Shown piece by piece: positions 1 through 11,875 of a stretch of DNA of 64,000 nucleotides. Within the stretch, counting starts at the first letter, position 1. Each line of letters starts with the position of its first letter. The DNA comes from an uncultured Verrucomicrobia subdivision 3 bacterium (GTDB lineage: Bacteria; Verrucomicrobiota; Verrucomicrobiia; Limisphaerales; UBA11358): positions 1 to 64,000 of the forward strand of contig CAINLR010000165.1 in NCBI GenBank assembly GCA_903850425.1, given 5' to 3'. A program made the position numbers and the translations under genes. Under the pieces are notes generated by a model. That model had not been told where the DNA came from. It did not search any database and saw only the letters and a list, made by a program, of their open reading frames with translations.

Positions 1-413
1 ATGATGACGTCGGCCTTGCTGGTCTCGGCGAGCAGGTCAATGCGGCGCTTGATTTCGTCGGTGACGTGCGGGATGACCTGCACGGTCTTGCCGAGATAAA
101 CGCCTTCGCGCTCATTGTTCAGCACCTTCTGATACACCTGCCCGCTGGTCAGGTTGTTCATGCGCGTGAGCTTGACGTTGGTGAACCGCTCGTAATGGCC
201 GAGGTCGAGGTCGGTCTCCGCGCCGTCGTCGAGCACATAAACCTCGCCGTGCTGATACGGCGACATCGTGCCCGGATCCACGTTGAGATACGGATCGAAC
301 TTTTGCAGCGCGACCTTGAGGCCGCGATTTTCGAGGAGCGTGCCGAGCGCGGCCGCGGTCAAACCTTTGCCGAGCGAACTCACCACACCGCCGGTTACAA
401 ATATGAATTTCAT
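1..413 (-). CDS. pyrG: CTP synthase, N-terminal part (cut by window edge)
   Basis: Catalyses the ATP- and glutamine-dependent amination of UTP to CTP, the last step of pyrimidine nucleotide synthesis, in the cytoplasm. Only about 137 N-terminal residues are inside the window; the gene runs off the left edge. The protein begins [17 protein letters not shown], the nearly invariant start of CTP synthases with the P-loop-like [10 protein letters not shown]. Further on are [20 protein letters not shown] and the [16 protein letters not shown] segment, both characteristic of the synthase domain. The ATG at 413 is the only sensible start. kdsB lies upstream on the same strand, 89 bases away, with an inverted CACGGAT repeat between them. 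PyrG and KdsB are linked functionally because KdsB consumes CTP. Confidence 0.96.
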   Translation of the reverse strand, partial: MKFIFVTGGVVSSLGKGLTAAALGTLLENRGLKVALQKFDPYLNVDPGTMSPYQHGEVYVLDDGAETDLDLGHYERFTNVKLTRMNNLTSGQVYQKVLNNEREGVYLGKTVQVIPHVTDEIKRRIDLLAETSKADVI

Positions 414-436
414 TTCAAATTAAGAATTATTTTTCA

Positions 437-523
437 ACCACGGATGGACACGGATGAACACGGATAAAATTTATTGTCCAAACGGTTTTAAGCAATCCGT
501 GTTTATCTGTGTTTATCCGTGGT
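437..523. repeat. Inverted CACGGAT-type repeat between pyrG and kdsB
   Basis: Two 29-base arms (437-465 and 495-523) are inverted copies of each other with about 25 of 29 positions matching. Each arm has a 10-base internal periodicity of the form CACGGATGGA / CACGGATGAA / CACGGAT. A third, diverged copy lies at 1264-1295 just upstream of kdsB, in the same orientation as the left arm. The right arm contains the last codons and stop of kdsB. The arms could form a long hairpin in RNA and might act as a processing site or bidirectional terminator, but there is no clear U-tract. I recall similar CACGGAT strings as dispersed intergenic repeats in related genomes; this could not be searched. Confidence 0.8.
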
Positions 524-1261
524 TAAAATTGCTTCTACCCGTTTCACATCTTCCGGCAGGTCCACGCCGATGCTGTCGTAATCCACTTTCACCACCGCGA
601 TGCCGATGCCGTTTTCCAGCGCGCGAAGCTGTTCCAGTTTCTCGGCATTTTCCAAAGGCGACACCGGGAACCTCACCAGCCGCAACAAAGTCTCCCGGCG
701 AAATCCGTAAATACCGAGATGCTTCAAAAAAGGAAATGCCGCCAACTGCTCCGGCACTGGACGGCTGGCGGCCTCGCGCAGATACGGAATCGTGCGCCGT
801 GAAAAATATAGCGCGCGACCGGCAGCATTGACAACGACTTTTACAACGTTCGGATTATCGAGTTCGGAAATATTCTTGATGGGCGTAGCGGCCGTGGACA
901 TTTCGTTTTGCCCCAGCGCATTCGCCACGGCGTCAATCACGTTCGGATCAATCAGCGGTTCGTCGCCTTGAATGTTGAGGACCGCGTCGCCGCCGCAGCG
1001 CTCCGCGACTTCTGCGATGCGGTCCGAGCCGCTCGGATGATCCGGGCGCGTCATCTCCACACGGCAGAAATCCTGCGCCACTTCCCAGATGCGCGTGTCA
1101 TCCGTGGCCACAATGACTTCGCTGAGCGACTTCGCGCGCTGGCATTGCTCAACAACATGCTGAATGAGCGGCTTGCCCGCGATGAGCGCCAGCGGCTTGC
1201 CGGGAAAGCGGGTCGAAGCAAAGCGCGCGGGGATGATGCCAAGAATTTTCACGCGGCACAT
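503..1261 (-). CDS. kdsB: 3-deoxy-manno-octulosonate cytidylyltransferase
   Basis: Activates KDO as CMP-KDO for lipopolysaccharide inner-core synthesis in the cytoplasm, which implies an LPS outer membrane. 252 residues, normal for KdsB. Recognisable motifs are the nucleotide-binding IPARFASTRFPGKPL near the N-terminus, IVATDD, the RPDHPSGSDRIAEV segment, QGDEPLI and a C-terminal HLGIYGFRRETLLR stretch. The start is ATG at 1261; a GTG three codons later (before KILGIIPARF) is an equally good start. The C-terminal residues TTDKHR and the stop are encoded inside the inverted repeat at 437-523, so the native C-terminus seems to have been replaced or trimmed by repeat insertion. Same strand as pyrG. 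Confidence 0.95.
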   Translation of the reverse strand: MCRVKILGIIPARFASTRFPGKPLALIAGKPLIQHVVEQCQRAKSLSEVIVATDDTRIWEVAQDFCRVEMTRPDHPSGSDRIAEVAERCGGDAVLNIQGDEPLIDPNVIDAVANALGQNEMSTAATPIKNISELDNPNVVKVVVNAAGRALYFSRRTIPYLREAASRPVPEQLAAFPFLKHLGIYGFRRETLLRLVRFPVSPLENAEKLEQLRALENGIGIAVVKVDYDSIGVDLPEDVKRVEAILTTDKHR

Positions 1262-3330
<2,069 letters not shown>

Positions 3331-3440
3331 CTTTCCAGACCCTCTGGGCGTGACTTCAAAGTGACGTTGGCGAACAAATAAACCTGAGTTCCGAAATAGA
3401 AACGAGAGCGCTCCCCCCCGGGCGCTGTCTCCCGCAGTGC

Positions 3441-3523
3441 AGTGGCACGGGCGGGACGCTTGTGATTTACAACCGGAGGGATGAAATTCGGTAGAAATAC
3501 ACGGGCTGGACGCCTGTGCCACT
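3441..3523. repeat. AGTGGCAC-bounded inverted repeat
   Basis: An intergenic element bounded by AGTGGCAC (3441-3448) and its inverse GTGCCACT (3516-3523). Inside it, GGGCGGGACGCTTGTG and GGGCTGGACGCCTGTG are related half-elements. The same architecture recurs at 11876-11939 with AGTGGGACAGGC ends, so these are two members of one family. It lies between the convergent malic enzyme and GspC-like genes and may serve as a terminator or binding site for a nucleoid protein; no coding potential. Confidence 0.7.
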
Positions 3524-3586
3524 AAGATTTGGTTGCGGCCCCGCCGCGCTATGCTTTTGCGTTAAAATTTCTCTGCGTGGTTACGG

Positions 3587-4381
3587 CTAAGGGTGTATTG
3601 GATTTCCGCCGCCGGATTGTCCGTTCTCGTCGTTAAGTTGCTTTGTAATCGGTGTGGGCGGTAAAATACTGGCCGCAGGGTTTCCGTCGGCTTGGAATTT
3701 CATTCGCTGTGCTTCAATCATCAGAACTTGCCCTTCGAGTGAGACACTTTCTTGGGATTGAGGGTTATTAGCATTATTACCACCACCTCCCGGAGCGCCC
3801 AAGTTCGGGTTACTACCAGCATTGGGTAAGCCGGGATCGCCAAGATTCCCTTTCGGGGCATTAGGATTGCGTCCAAACCGATTCGCGATCGGGTTGAATC
3901 CCGATGGCTGGCCCGGCGGTGGGGAACCGATGCCAGAGCCGCCACCAGGGGCCCCACCGGCCGGGGCCGCACCGCCAGAAGCAACGCCAGCCACCAAAGG
4001 CAATTCTTGGGACGTGCCATGATTGTTGAACGTAATCAGGCCAGCTTTCTTATCAATTTTTACGACTCCAATTTCATCCTGCTCTTCCCCCACACTCAGA
4101 ACATAAGATTCATCATGCGCCGGCTGTGTTCCCTTCGCAGGTAAGGCCACTTTGAACAGCGCCTGCAGTTTGCCGAAGATGTCCATGATGCCGTTGGGCG
4201 TGATTTTGGGCGGCGGCGTCACCGGCGTCGGATCCACGGGCGGATTGGTGGGAATGGGCACAAGGCCGAATGCATTGCGTGTGATGATGGCCCCATACGG
4301 GTGCTCCGTCTGCGCCCGCGCCGCGGTGATCAATAGCACCGTGCTTAAAAATCCGGGAAGGATGTGCCGCGTGAATTTCAT
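3587..4381 (-). CDS. Secreted/periplasmic GspC-like hypothetical protein
   Basis: About 264 residues from the ATG at 4381, which gives a clean signal peptide (MKFTRHILPGFLSTVLLITAARA, cleaved before QTEHPYG); an upstream in-frame start at 4405 would add an unlikely 8-residue extension. After the signal comes ITRNAFGLVPIP, a proline-rich spacer, GIMDIFGKLQALFKV and YVLSVGEEQDEIGVVKIDKKAG. This order (RNAFGL, then a beta-rich domain with a GE..DGI.V..ID pattern) resembles the homology region of the type II secretion protein GspC. The second half is low-complexity Gly/Pro/Asn. No other type II secretion gene is adjacent, so the assignment is by pattern only. Confidence 0.6.
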   Translation of the reverse strand: MKFTRHILPGFLSTVLLITAARAQTEHPYGAIITRNAFGLVPIPTNPPVDPTPVTPPPKITPNGIMDIFGKLQALFKVALPAKGTQPAHDESYVLSVGEEQDEIGVVKIDKKAGLITFNNHGTSQELPLVAGVASGGAAPAGGAPGGGSGIGSPPPGQPSGFNPIANRFGRNPNAPKGNLGDPGLPNAGSNPNLGAPGGGGNNANNPQSQESVSLEGQVLMIEAQRMKFQADGNPAASILPPTPITKQLNDENGQSGGGNPIHP

Positions 4382-4540
4382 GGTTTGAATATAATCGCTT
4401 GTCAAGTGAACACCAATCGGAATTCAAAGTTTCAGGCCGATTTCGAAATGCTTCTGATTTCAACCGCAGAACTCGTAGATTTCGCAGAAAGTTGAACGGG
4501 AGATTGTGAGCCGGCGTATGCCGAGCTGTTACACAAATCA

Positions 4541-4571
4541 AAAAACCCCGCTCGCGGACGAGCGGGGTTGT
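4541..4571 (-). terminator. Rho-independent terminator of the PEP-CTERM gene
   Basis: AACCCCGCTCG (4544-4554) and CGAGCGGGGTT (4559-4569) form an 11-bp perfect stem with a short loop. Read on the minus strand the stem is followed by a T-run (TTTTTTG), so it terminates minus-strand transcription from the PEP-CTERM gene that stops at 4609. Confidence 0.85.
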
Positions 4572-4608
4572 GAAGTTAATTTAGAGCGGACTCACGCCCG
4601 CAGCTATG

Positions 4609-5280
4609 TTATTTGCGGCGGCGGAAGAGCAGCAGCGAAGCGCCGCTCAAACCAGCCAAGGCCAGCGTGGTCGGTTCCGGAACCGGGGTCGCCATCAACT
4701 GGAAACCAGTGCTCAATCCAGCACCATTAATGCCAGACGGATTGCCCAGCAGGTTAACAGCATTCAAGCTCTGGGCCGGATTGCCACCCACCTGAAACGA
4801 GACGGGTGAATATCCGAAGTAACCAGGCGCATTCCAAACACCACTTGATGCTTGAGCGGAAACTTGGGCCCAAGTTGTGCCCAAGTTAGCAGACCATCCC
4901 ACCAGCATGTAGTATTCGGGAGTGCTCAACGTGTAAGCACCATCGGCCAGAGGCCAACCCGCTTGGGCGAAGCCGGCAGCCGCGCCTGCAGCGCGAATAC
5001 CACCGCTGTTCAAGTAGTTGGTTGCGTAGGCACCAGAGAACGTCCAAGCAGCGGACGTCGGGCTGTTACCCGGAACGGCACCGCCGTAGGTAGTCATCAA
5101 AAGCGCAAAATAATAATTATTTGCACCCGCGAGTGCTCCAGTGCCGGCACCGATGCTGGCACCATTGGTAGAAATGGCGTATTGCGCCGTTGCCGCATTG
5201 TAAATGGCAATCGTGCCTTGGCCGTATGAAGCAATGGAGCTTACGGCCACAGCCGCTGCTAGTGTTAGTATTTTTTTCAT
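4609..5280 (-). CDS. PEP-CTERM sorting-domain secreted protein
   Basis: 223 residues with a signal peptide (MKKILTLAAAVAVSSIASYG, cleaved before QGTIAIYN) and a C-terminal PEP-CTERM signal: VPEPTTLALAGL, a short hydrophobic stretch and a terminal RRRK. Such proteins are exported, processed by an exosortase at the PEP motif and typically end up in extracellular polysaccharide or at the cell surface. The middle is rich in Ala, Gly, Asn, Ser and Tyr and has no catalytic domain I recognise. No exosortase gene is in this window. The 33-base leader before the ATG contains no G. A strong terminator follows at 4541-4571. It lies 51 bases downstream of the duplicated-module protein and may be co-transcribed. 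Confidence 0.88.
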   Translation of the reverse strand: MKKILTLAAAVAVSSIASYGQGTIAIYNAATAQYAISTNGASIGAGTGALAGANNYYFALLMTTYGGAVPGNSPTSAAWTFSGAYATNYLNSGGIRAAGAAAGFAQAGWPLADGAYTLSTPEYYMLVGWSANLGTTWAQVSAQASSGVWNAPGYFGYSPVSFQVGGNPAQSLNAVNLLGNPSGINGAGLSTGFQLMATPVPEPTTLALAGLSGASLLLFRRRK

Positions 5281-5331
5281 GTTGGTTTTTGTTTTTATTT
5301 ATTGGTTGTTTTTACTAGGGTCTGTTGCAAA

Positions 5332-6087
5332 TTACTGAACCAAATTCTGGGTCCAGTTTGCCGCTGTGGCAGTGGTGTAGAAGAAACCTTGGCCAACCGA
5401 TAATACTGGCGGCGGGACAGATGTGTCAGCAGCAGCTCCAGGAATGACATCGCTGCCAGCATCAACCCAATCGTAGGTCAAGCCTGAGCCAGCGCCGAGG
5501 TAGTTGTAGATGTAATATCCACCTTTGACAGTATCCCAGATATACACGGAGTCACCAGCCAACAGCACGCAATTCAAGTTGGTGCTGGTAATGACGCCAC
5601 CGACGGGAAGGATGGAACCAACCATGTTAATCTTATTGCCGCCTTGGAGGACGTTTGTGCTCGTAGTGATAGCCGTTCCGGTCCAAGTATTCGTTTTGGC
5701 AGTAGCCGTGAGCAGGAAGAAACCAGTGCCCGGCGGAATATTCGGCGGCGGCACGGAAGTATCAGCTGCAGCTCCCGGAATCACGTCGTTACCGGCATCC
5801 ACCCAGTTATACGTCAGACCAGAACCGGCACCGAGATAGTTATAAATGTAGAAACCGCCTTTTACTTTATCCCAGAGATAGATTGTGTCACCAGCGGTCA
5901 AGCCAGCACAGGCGACTTCAGCATTGTCGGACGTGGCCTGCAACGGGTTGCAAATCATATTGAATTTGCCACCGCCTTGAAGCGGCTGATTCACATAGCC
6001 CACAATATTCAGGGAGTAAACCTGCGCTTGGGAGGAAATGACGCCAGCAGCAAGCGCGGCTGCGGCAATCAGTAGTGTTTTTTTCAT
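5332..6087 (-). CDS. Secreted protein with two duplicated ~100-residue modules
   Basis: 251 residues: signal peptide (MKKTLLIAAAALAAGVISSQAQ) followed by VYSLNIVGYVN, an N-terminal block I associate with Verrucomicrobiota secreted proteins. The mature part is a tandem duplication. Both copies contain GDTIYLWD or GDSVYIWD, a KGG(F/Y)YIYNYLGAGSGLTY string, WVDAG.DVIPGAAADTSVPPP and a GFF..TATA ending. The copies are also alike at DNA level, pointing to a fairly recent duplication. No enzyme motif is visible; a surface or matrix role is inference. The leader before ATG 6087 is free of G for 22 bases and has no Shine-Dalgarno site. Confidence 0.8.
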   Translation of the reverse strand: MKKTLLIAAAALAAGVISSQAQVYSLNIVGYVNQPLQGGGKFNMICNPLQATSDNAEVACAGLTAGDTIYLWDKVKGGFYIYNYLGAGSGLTYNWVDAGNDVIPGAAADTSVPPPNIPPGTGFFLLTATAKTNTWTGTAITTSTNVLQGGNKINMVGSILPVGGVITSTNLNCVLLAGDSVYIWDTVKGGYYIYNYLGAGSGLTYDWVDAGSDVIPGAAADTSVPPPVLSVGQGFFYTTATAANWTQNLVQ

Positions 6088-6214
6088 ATGTAGTGTTGTT
6101 GTTTATTTACCGTGTGCGGGTCAAACTTCGCAGAAAGGCCAAACCGGGTCAATCATTTATTTAATTTTTTTTTGAACGCATCCGAAGGCCACCAGCCGCC
6201 GTTTTTGCCGGTCA

Positions 6215-7084
6215 CTATGGGTTCTCGGCTTGCTCCTGCACGAATGCGGCAAAATCAGGTTCGGGCGAAGTGATAAACTGCCAAACTTGGCCCCGCCACT
6301 CAAATTGCAGTCGACTGGCGTGCAGGGCGTGGTTTGGCAGGATAAGCCGGGCGCGCTGTTCGGCAGTGAGCCGATTTTCCACCAAGGCCAGATATAAATC
6401 GGAATCTCCGCCATATATCTTATCCCCCACGATGGGATGGCCGAGATGCGCAAGGTGGATGCGGATCTGATGTTTACGACCGGTGAGGGGACGCAGGCGC
6501 AAGAGCGAGAATGGAAACAGATCGGCGGCGGATGGCGGGATGGATTGGTGGATGACGGAATGGTTGAAACGTGATGCCGGATGCGTAAAGCGTTTCTCCA
6601 CATAGAATTCAGTTTGGGCGGAGGAACCGTCGGGGCGGACACAATCTTTGATGGCCACCACGCTCTGCATGTCCTTGCCCAGCGGAGCGTCAATGATCCC
6701 CTGCTCTGCCGTTACGTGGCCGTGGACGATGGCAAGGTATTCTTTGACGACGGTGCGGGTTTCCCAGAGTTTGCCCAGTTCGCCGGCCGTTACGGCGTTT
6801 TTGGCAAGGAGGACGATACCGCTGGTTTCGCGGTCGAGCCGGTGAATGAGATGCGGGGTGGGTGACTGGATAGATGGATGGGTCGGAGCAGCGCCGGGAC
6901 TGCTCAAAGGTGCCGACGACGATGATGGGGCCTCCTCACGCCGTTGGCTTAATAAATAGAGGCGGGCGCGGCTGATGAGGCTGGAGTATTGATCGCCCTT
7001 GGTGGGATGACAGACGAGGCCGGCGGGTTTGTGGACCACCAGCAGGTCGGCGTCTTCGTAGAGGATGCTTAATAATTCTTCCAA
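6215..7084 (-). CDS. RluD-family pseudouridine synthase
   Basis: Converts uridine to pseudouridine in a structured RNA, most likely 23S rRNA. 289 residues. The catalytic motif HRLDRETSG is present with Asp at about residue 84. LLAKN, VVKEYLAIVHGHV, the PLTGRKHQIRIHLAHLGHPIVGDKIYGG core and a C-terminal LHASRLQFE segment are all typical of the RluA/RluC/RluD family. There is no S4 domain before the catalytic domain. A Ser/Ala/Pro-rich insertion of about 25 residues (50-75) precedes the catalytic motif. Which RNA position is modified cannot be told from sequence. It is divergent from the TMTC-like gene. Confidence 0.9.
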   Translation of the reverse strand: MEELLSILYEDADLLVVHKPAGLVCHPTKGDQYSSLISRARLYLLSQRREEAPSSSSAPLSSPGAAPTHPSIQSPTPHLIHRLDRETSGIVLLAKNAVTAGELGKLWETRTVVKEYLAIVHGHVTAEQGIIDAPLGKDMQSVVAIKDCVRPDGSSAQTEFYVEKRFTHPASRFNHSVIHQSIPPSAADLFPFSLLRLRPLTGRKHQIRIHLAHLGHPIVGDKIYGGDSDLYLALVENRLTAEQRARLILPNHALHASRLQFEWRGQVWQFITSPEPDFAAFVQEQAENP

Positions 7085-7321
7085 ACGCGGTGATCATTTC
7101 ATAAAGCCGGCCGGAAGGCAGGTAGTTTTTGACCGCCGACGGAACCGGATAATCGAGAAGAACGAACCGGGAGCCAAATGGTTCAATTCCAACCAGGCCG
7201 CGCCGTTGGAAAAGGTTCGCAGCCGTGAAGCCCCAGGCGTGGAATCCGCGGTTGGCATTTTTGGAATTCAGGCTTAACACGGTTGACTTTCCCGGTCGGC
7301 GTTCTTCATGCTTGATGGAAA

Positions 7322-9217
7322 ATGCGCCGCCCAGTTTTCACCACCGTCTTGGTCAGCCTTTTGCTCGCCGGCCTCACGCTGGGGCTTTACTGGCCGGCGG
7401 CGCGGTTCGATTTGATCTACTTCGACGATCCGCTGTTCGTAACGGACGGAGCGGAATTCAATTGCGGCGTGACCTGGGCCAGCTTGGCATGGGCCTGCCG
7501 GAGCGTGGTGGTGGCGAATTGGCATCCGCTGACGAACCTGTCCTTTCTGGTGACGCATCAGTTTTTCGGCGTGAACCCCGGGGCCGAACATCTGGTGAAC
7601 GCGCTGTTTCACGCGGCGAACGCCGCGCTGGTTTTCCTGTGGCTGCGACGCCTGACCCGAGCGACGTGGCGGAGCGCGTTGGTGGCCGCCATTTTCGCGT
7701 GGCATCCGCTGCGGGTGGAATCGGTGGCATGGATCGCGGAGCGCAAGGACGTGCTGTGCGCGTTTTTCTTTTTGCTAACGCTGCTGGCGTGGGCGCGCTG
7801 GGCGCAAACGCCAAGCGAGGCTGGCAGCAAGACCCCGGAGGCGGGGAGCAAAAGCAGCCCGCAGCCCGCAGCGAGTTATTGGCTCGCGCTTGTTTTCTTT
7901 GCGCTGGCGTTGTTAAGCAAGCCGATGGCCGTAACGCTGCCGTTTGTGTTGCTGCTGCTGGATATTTGGCCGCTGGGGCGACTTCGAAACCCAACATTGA
8001 ACATTCGCAACCTGAAACCGCTGATCGCGGAGAAACTGCCGTTCTTCGGCCTGATGGTGTTATTTTGCGTCGTGACGTATTGGGTGCAGCACGATTACGC
8101 CGCCATGACGCCGTGGGATAAACTCAGTCTGGCTCCGCGCGTGGCGAACGCCATTGCCAGTTATCTCAATTATCCTGCGCAACTGTTCTGGCCGGCGAAT
8201 CTGGCGGCGATGTATCCCTTCCCCAAAGATTACGATGTGATGGCAACGTTTTTGAAAGCCGCGCTGCTGCTCGCCATTTCCGCAGGTTGCTGGCAACAAC
8301 GCGCGCGGCGTCCGTGGCTCGCGGTCGGCTGGTGCTGGTTTCTTGGAACGGCCGTGCCCATCATCGGCATCATTCAGGTGGGCGAACAGGCGATGGCGGA
8401 TCGTTACACTTATCTGCCGCTCATCGGCCCGGTCGTGGCGCTGGTGTGGACGGCGGCGGAAATAAGTCCGCGCGAGCGCGGCGGGAAAATTCTTTTTGCC
8501 ACCATGACCCTTTTAATATTGGCGGGGCTCCTCGTTTTGTCGGCCCGGCAATTGCAGTTTTGGCGCAACACCATTGCCTTATTCGAACACAACGTCGCCG
8601 TCACGCCGACCAATGGCTCGGCGCATTTCACACTCGGCATTGGCTATGAACATGCCGGTGATACGAACCGCGCCCTAGCCTGCTACCGCGTGGCGAAAAC
8701 GCTTTCGCCGAATGACCTCCAACCCCGGCGCAGTCTCGCCAGCCGGCTCGCCAGCCAAGGCGAGTTCGCCGCCGCTGAAGTTGAATACACCGAAATCCTG
8801 GCATTGAATCCCAACGATTTCTCCGATCATGGTAGTCTGGCCAGCGTGCTGGCGGCGGAAGGCCGGGTGGACGAGGAAATGTTTCAGCTCAATGAAGCCG
8901 TGCGACTGAATCCCAATTCCGCCGCGACGCTCAACAATCTGGCCTGGGAACTCGCCGTCAACCCACGCATGGAAATCCGCGATCGTCCGCGCGCCGTCCA
9001 ACTGGCGCAACGCGCCTGTGAATTGACACACTCTGAGCAAGCGGTTTTTCTCGGCACGCTGGCCGCGGCGCAGGCCGAAACCGGAGAATTCGATGCTGCC
9101 ATCGCCACCGCCCAACGCGCCTGCGACCGCGCCGCAAAACATGGGGAGACGAATTTACTCACGAGAAATCTGGAATTGTTGGAGCGGTATCGCCAGCATC
9201 AAACGGCGCGAGAATGA
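7322..9217 (+). CDS. TMTC-like multi-pass membrane protein with C-terminal TPRs
   Basis: 631 residues. The first ~410 residues hold about ten hydrophobic segments, with an acidic YFDDP motif in the first extracytoplasmic loop and the signature FAWHPLRVESVAWIAERKDVLCA in the second half of the loop region. This combination is typical of bacterial relatives of TMTC/PMT-type GT-C glycosyltransferases. From about residue 430 there are at least three TPR units (HFTLGIGYEHAGDTNRALACY, EVEYTEILALNPN, LNEAVRLNPN). By analogy it could transfer a sugar from a polyprenyl carrier to an exported protein, with the TPRs binding the acceptor; substrate unknown. Neighbours are uppS (polyprenyl carrier synthesis) on the opposite strand. 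Confidence 0.72.
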   Translation: MRRPVFTTVLVSLLLAGLTLGLYWPAARFDLIYFDDPLFVTDGAEFNCGVTWASLAWACRSVVVANWHPLTNLSFLVTHQFFGVNPGAEHLVNALFHAANAALVFLWLRRLTRATWRSALVAAIFAWHPLRVESVAWIAERKDVLCAFFFLLTLLAWARWAQTPSEAGSKTPEAGSKSSPQPAASYWLALVFFALALLSKPMAVTLPFVLLLLDIWPLGRLRNPTLNIRNLKPLIAEKLPFFGLMVLFCVVTYWVQHDYAAMTPWDKLSLAPRVANAIASYLNYPAQLFWPANLAAMYPFPKDYDVMATFLKAALLLAISAGCWQQRARRPWLAVGWCWFLGTAVPIIGIIQVGEQAMADRYTYLPLIGPVVALVWTAAEISPRERGGKILFATMTLLILAGLLVLSARQLQFWRNTIALFEHNVAVTPTNGSAHFTLGIGYEHAGDTNRALACYRVAKTLSPNDLQPRRSLASRLASQGEFAAAEVEYTEILALNPNDFSDHGSLASVLAAEGRVDEEMFQLNEAVRLNPNSAATLNNLAWELAVNPRMEIRDRPRAVQLAQRACELTHSEQAVFLGTLAAAQAETGEFDAAIATAQRACDRAAKHGETNLLTRNLELLERYRQHQTARE

Positions 9218-9331
9218 AAATGAACCATCCAAAACCCAAGGATCAGGCTCCAGAGAAACTGCGCGTAGCCAAGTTCAAAGCACGCGGCCAAGTTTTGCTT
9301 GGTCTTTGGAAGTTGGAGTTTGGAGCGTTTT

Positions 9332-10069
9332 TCAAACGCCACCAAACCGGCGATTGCGGCGGGCGTATTCCTCCAGCGCGGCGAAGAACTGCGGCTTCTT
9401 GAAATCCGGCCAGAGTGTCGGCGTGATGACCAGTTCGGCGTAACTGATCTGCCACAAGAGAAAGTTGCTCACGCGCATCTCCCCACTGGTGCGGATCAGC
9501 AGATCGGGATCAGGAACGTTGCGCGTCCAGAGATGATCGGAGATGACTTTCTCGGTGATGTCGGCCGGATCGAGTTTGCCGGCTTTGACTTTCTCGGCGA
9601 TCTGCCGCACGGCGTCCACGATCTCGATGCGGCTGCCGTAGCTCAACGCCATGATGAGCGTCAGACCGTTGTTCTTGGACAGCGTGGCGATGGATTTGGC
9701 AAGGTGTTCCTGCACGTTGTCCGGCAGCCGATGAATCTGCCCGATGACTTCGAGCCGCACGTTATTTTTGTTCAGGTCTTTCGTCTCGGTCTTAAGATAA
9801 TGAACGAGATATTTCATCAGCGCGTCCACCTCGTCCTTGGGCCGGTTCCAGTTCTCGGCGGAAAACGCGTAGAGCGTGAGATACTTGATGCCAAGCTCGC
9901 CCGCCGTGCGGATGATTTCGCGTGCGGAATCGGCGCCGCGTCGGTGGCCCTCGATGCGCGGCAGATGGCGCGACTTCGCCCAGCGCCCGTTGCCGTCCAT
10001 GATCACCGCGACATGGCGCGGAAGGTTCGCGGCGGCTTCGGCGCTCAAATTGGAAGTGGCGGAACTCAT
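9332..10069 (-). CDS. uppS: Undecaprenyl diphosphate synthase
   Basis: Condenses isopentenyl diphosphate onto farnesyl diphosphate to make C55 undecaprenyl diphosphate, the lipid carrier for peptidoglycan and LPS sugars. 245 residues from ATG 10069 (MSSATSNL), the usual length; in-frame starts further upstream exist but would add a non-conserved extension. Motifs: VAVIMDGNGRWAK with the catalytic Asp, EGHRRGAD, LYAFSAENWNRP, MALSYGSR and RTSGEMRVSNFLLWQ. Cytoplasmic face of the membrane. It is divergent from the pilin-like gene with 111 bases between starts. Confidence 0.95.
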   Translation of the reverse strand: MSSATSNLSAEAAANLPRHVAVIMDGNGRWAKSRHLPRIEGHRRGADSAREIIRTAGELGIKYLTLYAFSAENWNRPKDEVDALMKYLVHYLKTETKDLNKNNVRLEVIGQIHRLPDNVQEHLAKSIATLSKNNGLTLIMALSYGSRIEIVDAVRQIAEKVKAGKLDPADITEKVISDHLWTRNVPDPDLLIRTSGEMRVSNFLLWQISYAELVITPTLWPDFKKPQFFAALEEYARRNRRFGGV

Positions 10070-10180
10070 GCCCGGCAGATTACGAAATTGAACAAATTCC
10101 GAAACCAAAATTTGTGCAGACTTCCCAGCCAAGCCGTCAAATCGGCCGTGACGAAATGGCCGTCAGTCAATCCAACTGGC

Positions 10181-10579
10181 ATGAAAAGGCGTGCCTATAC
10201 TTTGGTAGAACTGCTGTTGGTCCTCGGAATCATTGCGATTTTGGCGTCGCTGTTGCTCGGGGCGGTGCTCAAGGCCAAACGCTATGCCCAGCACAAAACC
10301 TTTCAAATCACCGGTCACGATGCGTTTGAGCACGTCGAACAGCAGCTTGGCCGCTATTATGAAAACCGGACCAATTTCCCCGCCTTGACGGCCGATCAGT
10401 TAAATCGCAGCGGGGTCTTTGATTTCCACACGATGAATTTCCTGAACAATCCGGAAGTGGCTTTCCACCCCTTTGCCTCAACCGACGCCGACAACAAAAT
10501 CATTTTGTGGGTCGCGTTTCACACGAATGAGATTTGGGTGCTGGTGAAAACCAACGCCACGCATCCACGCGCAGAATAG
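10181..10579 (+). CDS. Type IV pilin-like / pseudopilin protein
   Basis: 132 residues starting at ATG 10181. A short basic leader MKRRA is followed by YTLVELLLVLGIIAILASLLLGAV, the class III prepilin signal with Glu at position +5 of the mature protein and a single long N-terminal helix. The residue before the cleavage point is Ala, not the usual Gly, so cleavage by a standard prepilin peptidase is less certain. The rest is a small alpha/beta domain with no known motif. Proteins of this shape are very numerous in planctomycetes and verrucomicrobia and most have no known function. No pilus or secretion genes are adjacent. Confidence 0.75.
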   Translation: MKRRAYTLVELLLVLGIIAILASLLLGAVLKAKRYAQHKTFQITGHDAFEHVEQQLGRYYENRTNFPALTADQLNRSGVFDFHTMNFLNNPEVAFHPFASTDADNKIILWVAFHTNEIWVLVKTNATHPRAE

Positions 10580-10594
10580 CCGGCGGCTTGCGGC

Positions 10595-11872
<1,278 letters not shown>

Positions 11873-11875
11873 TTA

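Noticed and set aside
6936-7280. 114-residue minus-strand frame upstream of the pseudouridine synthase
   Set aside because: About half overlaps the synthase in another frame and the rest sits in the divergent promoter region; no homologue recognised.
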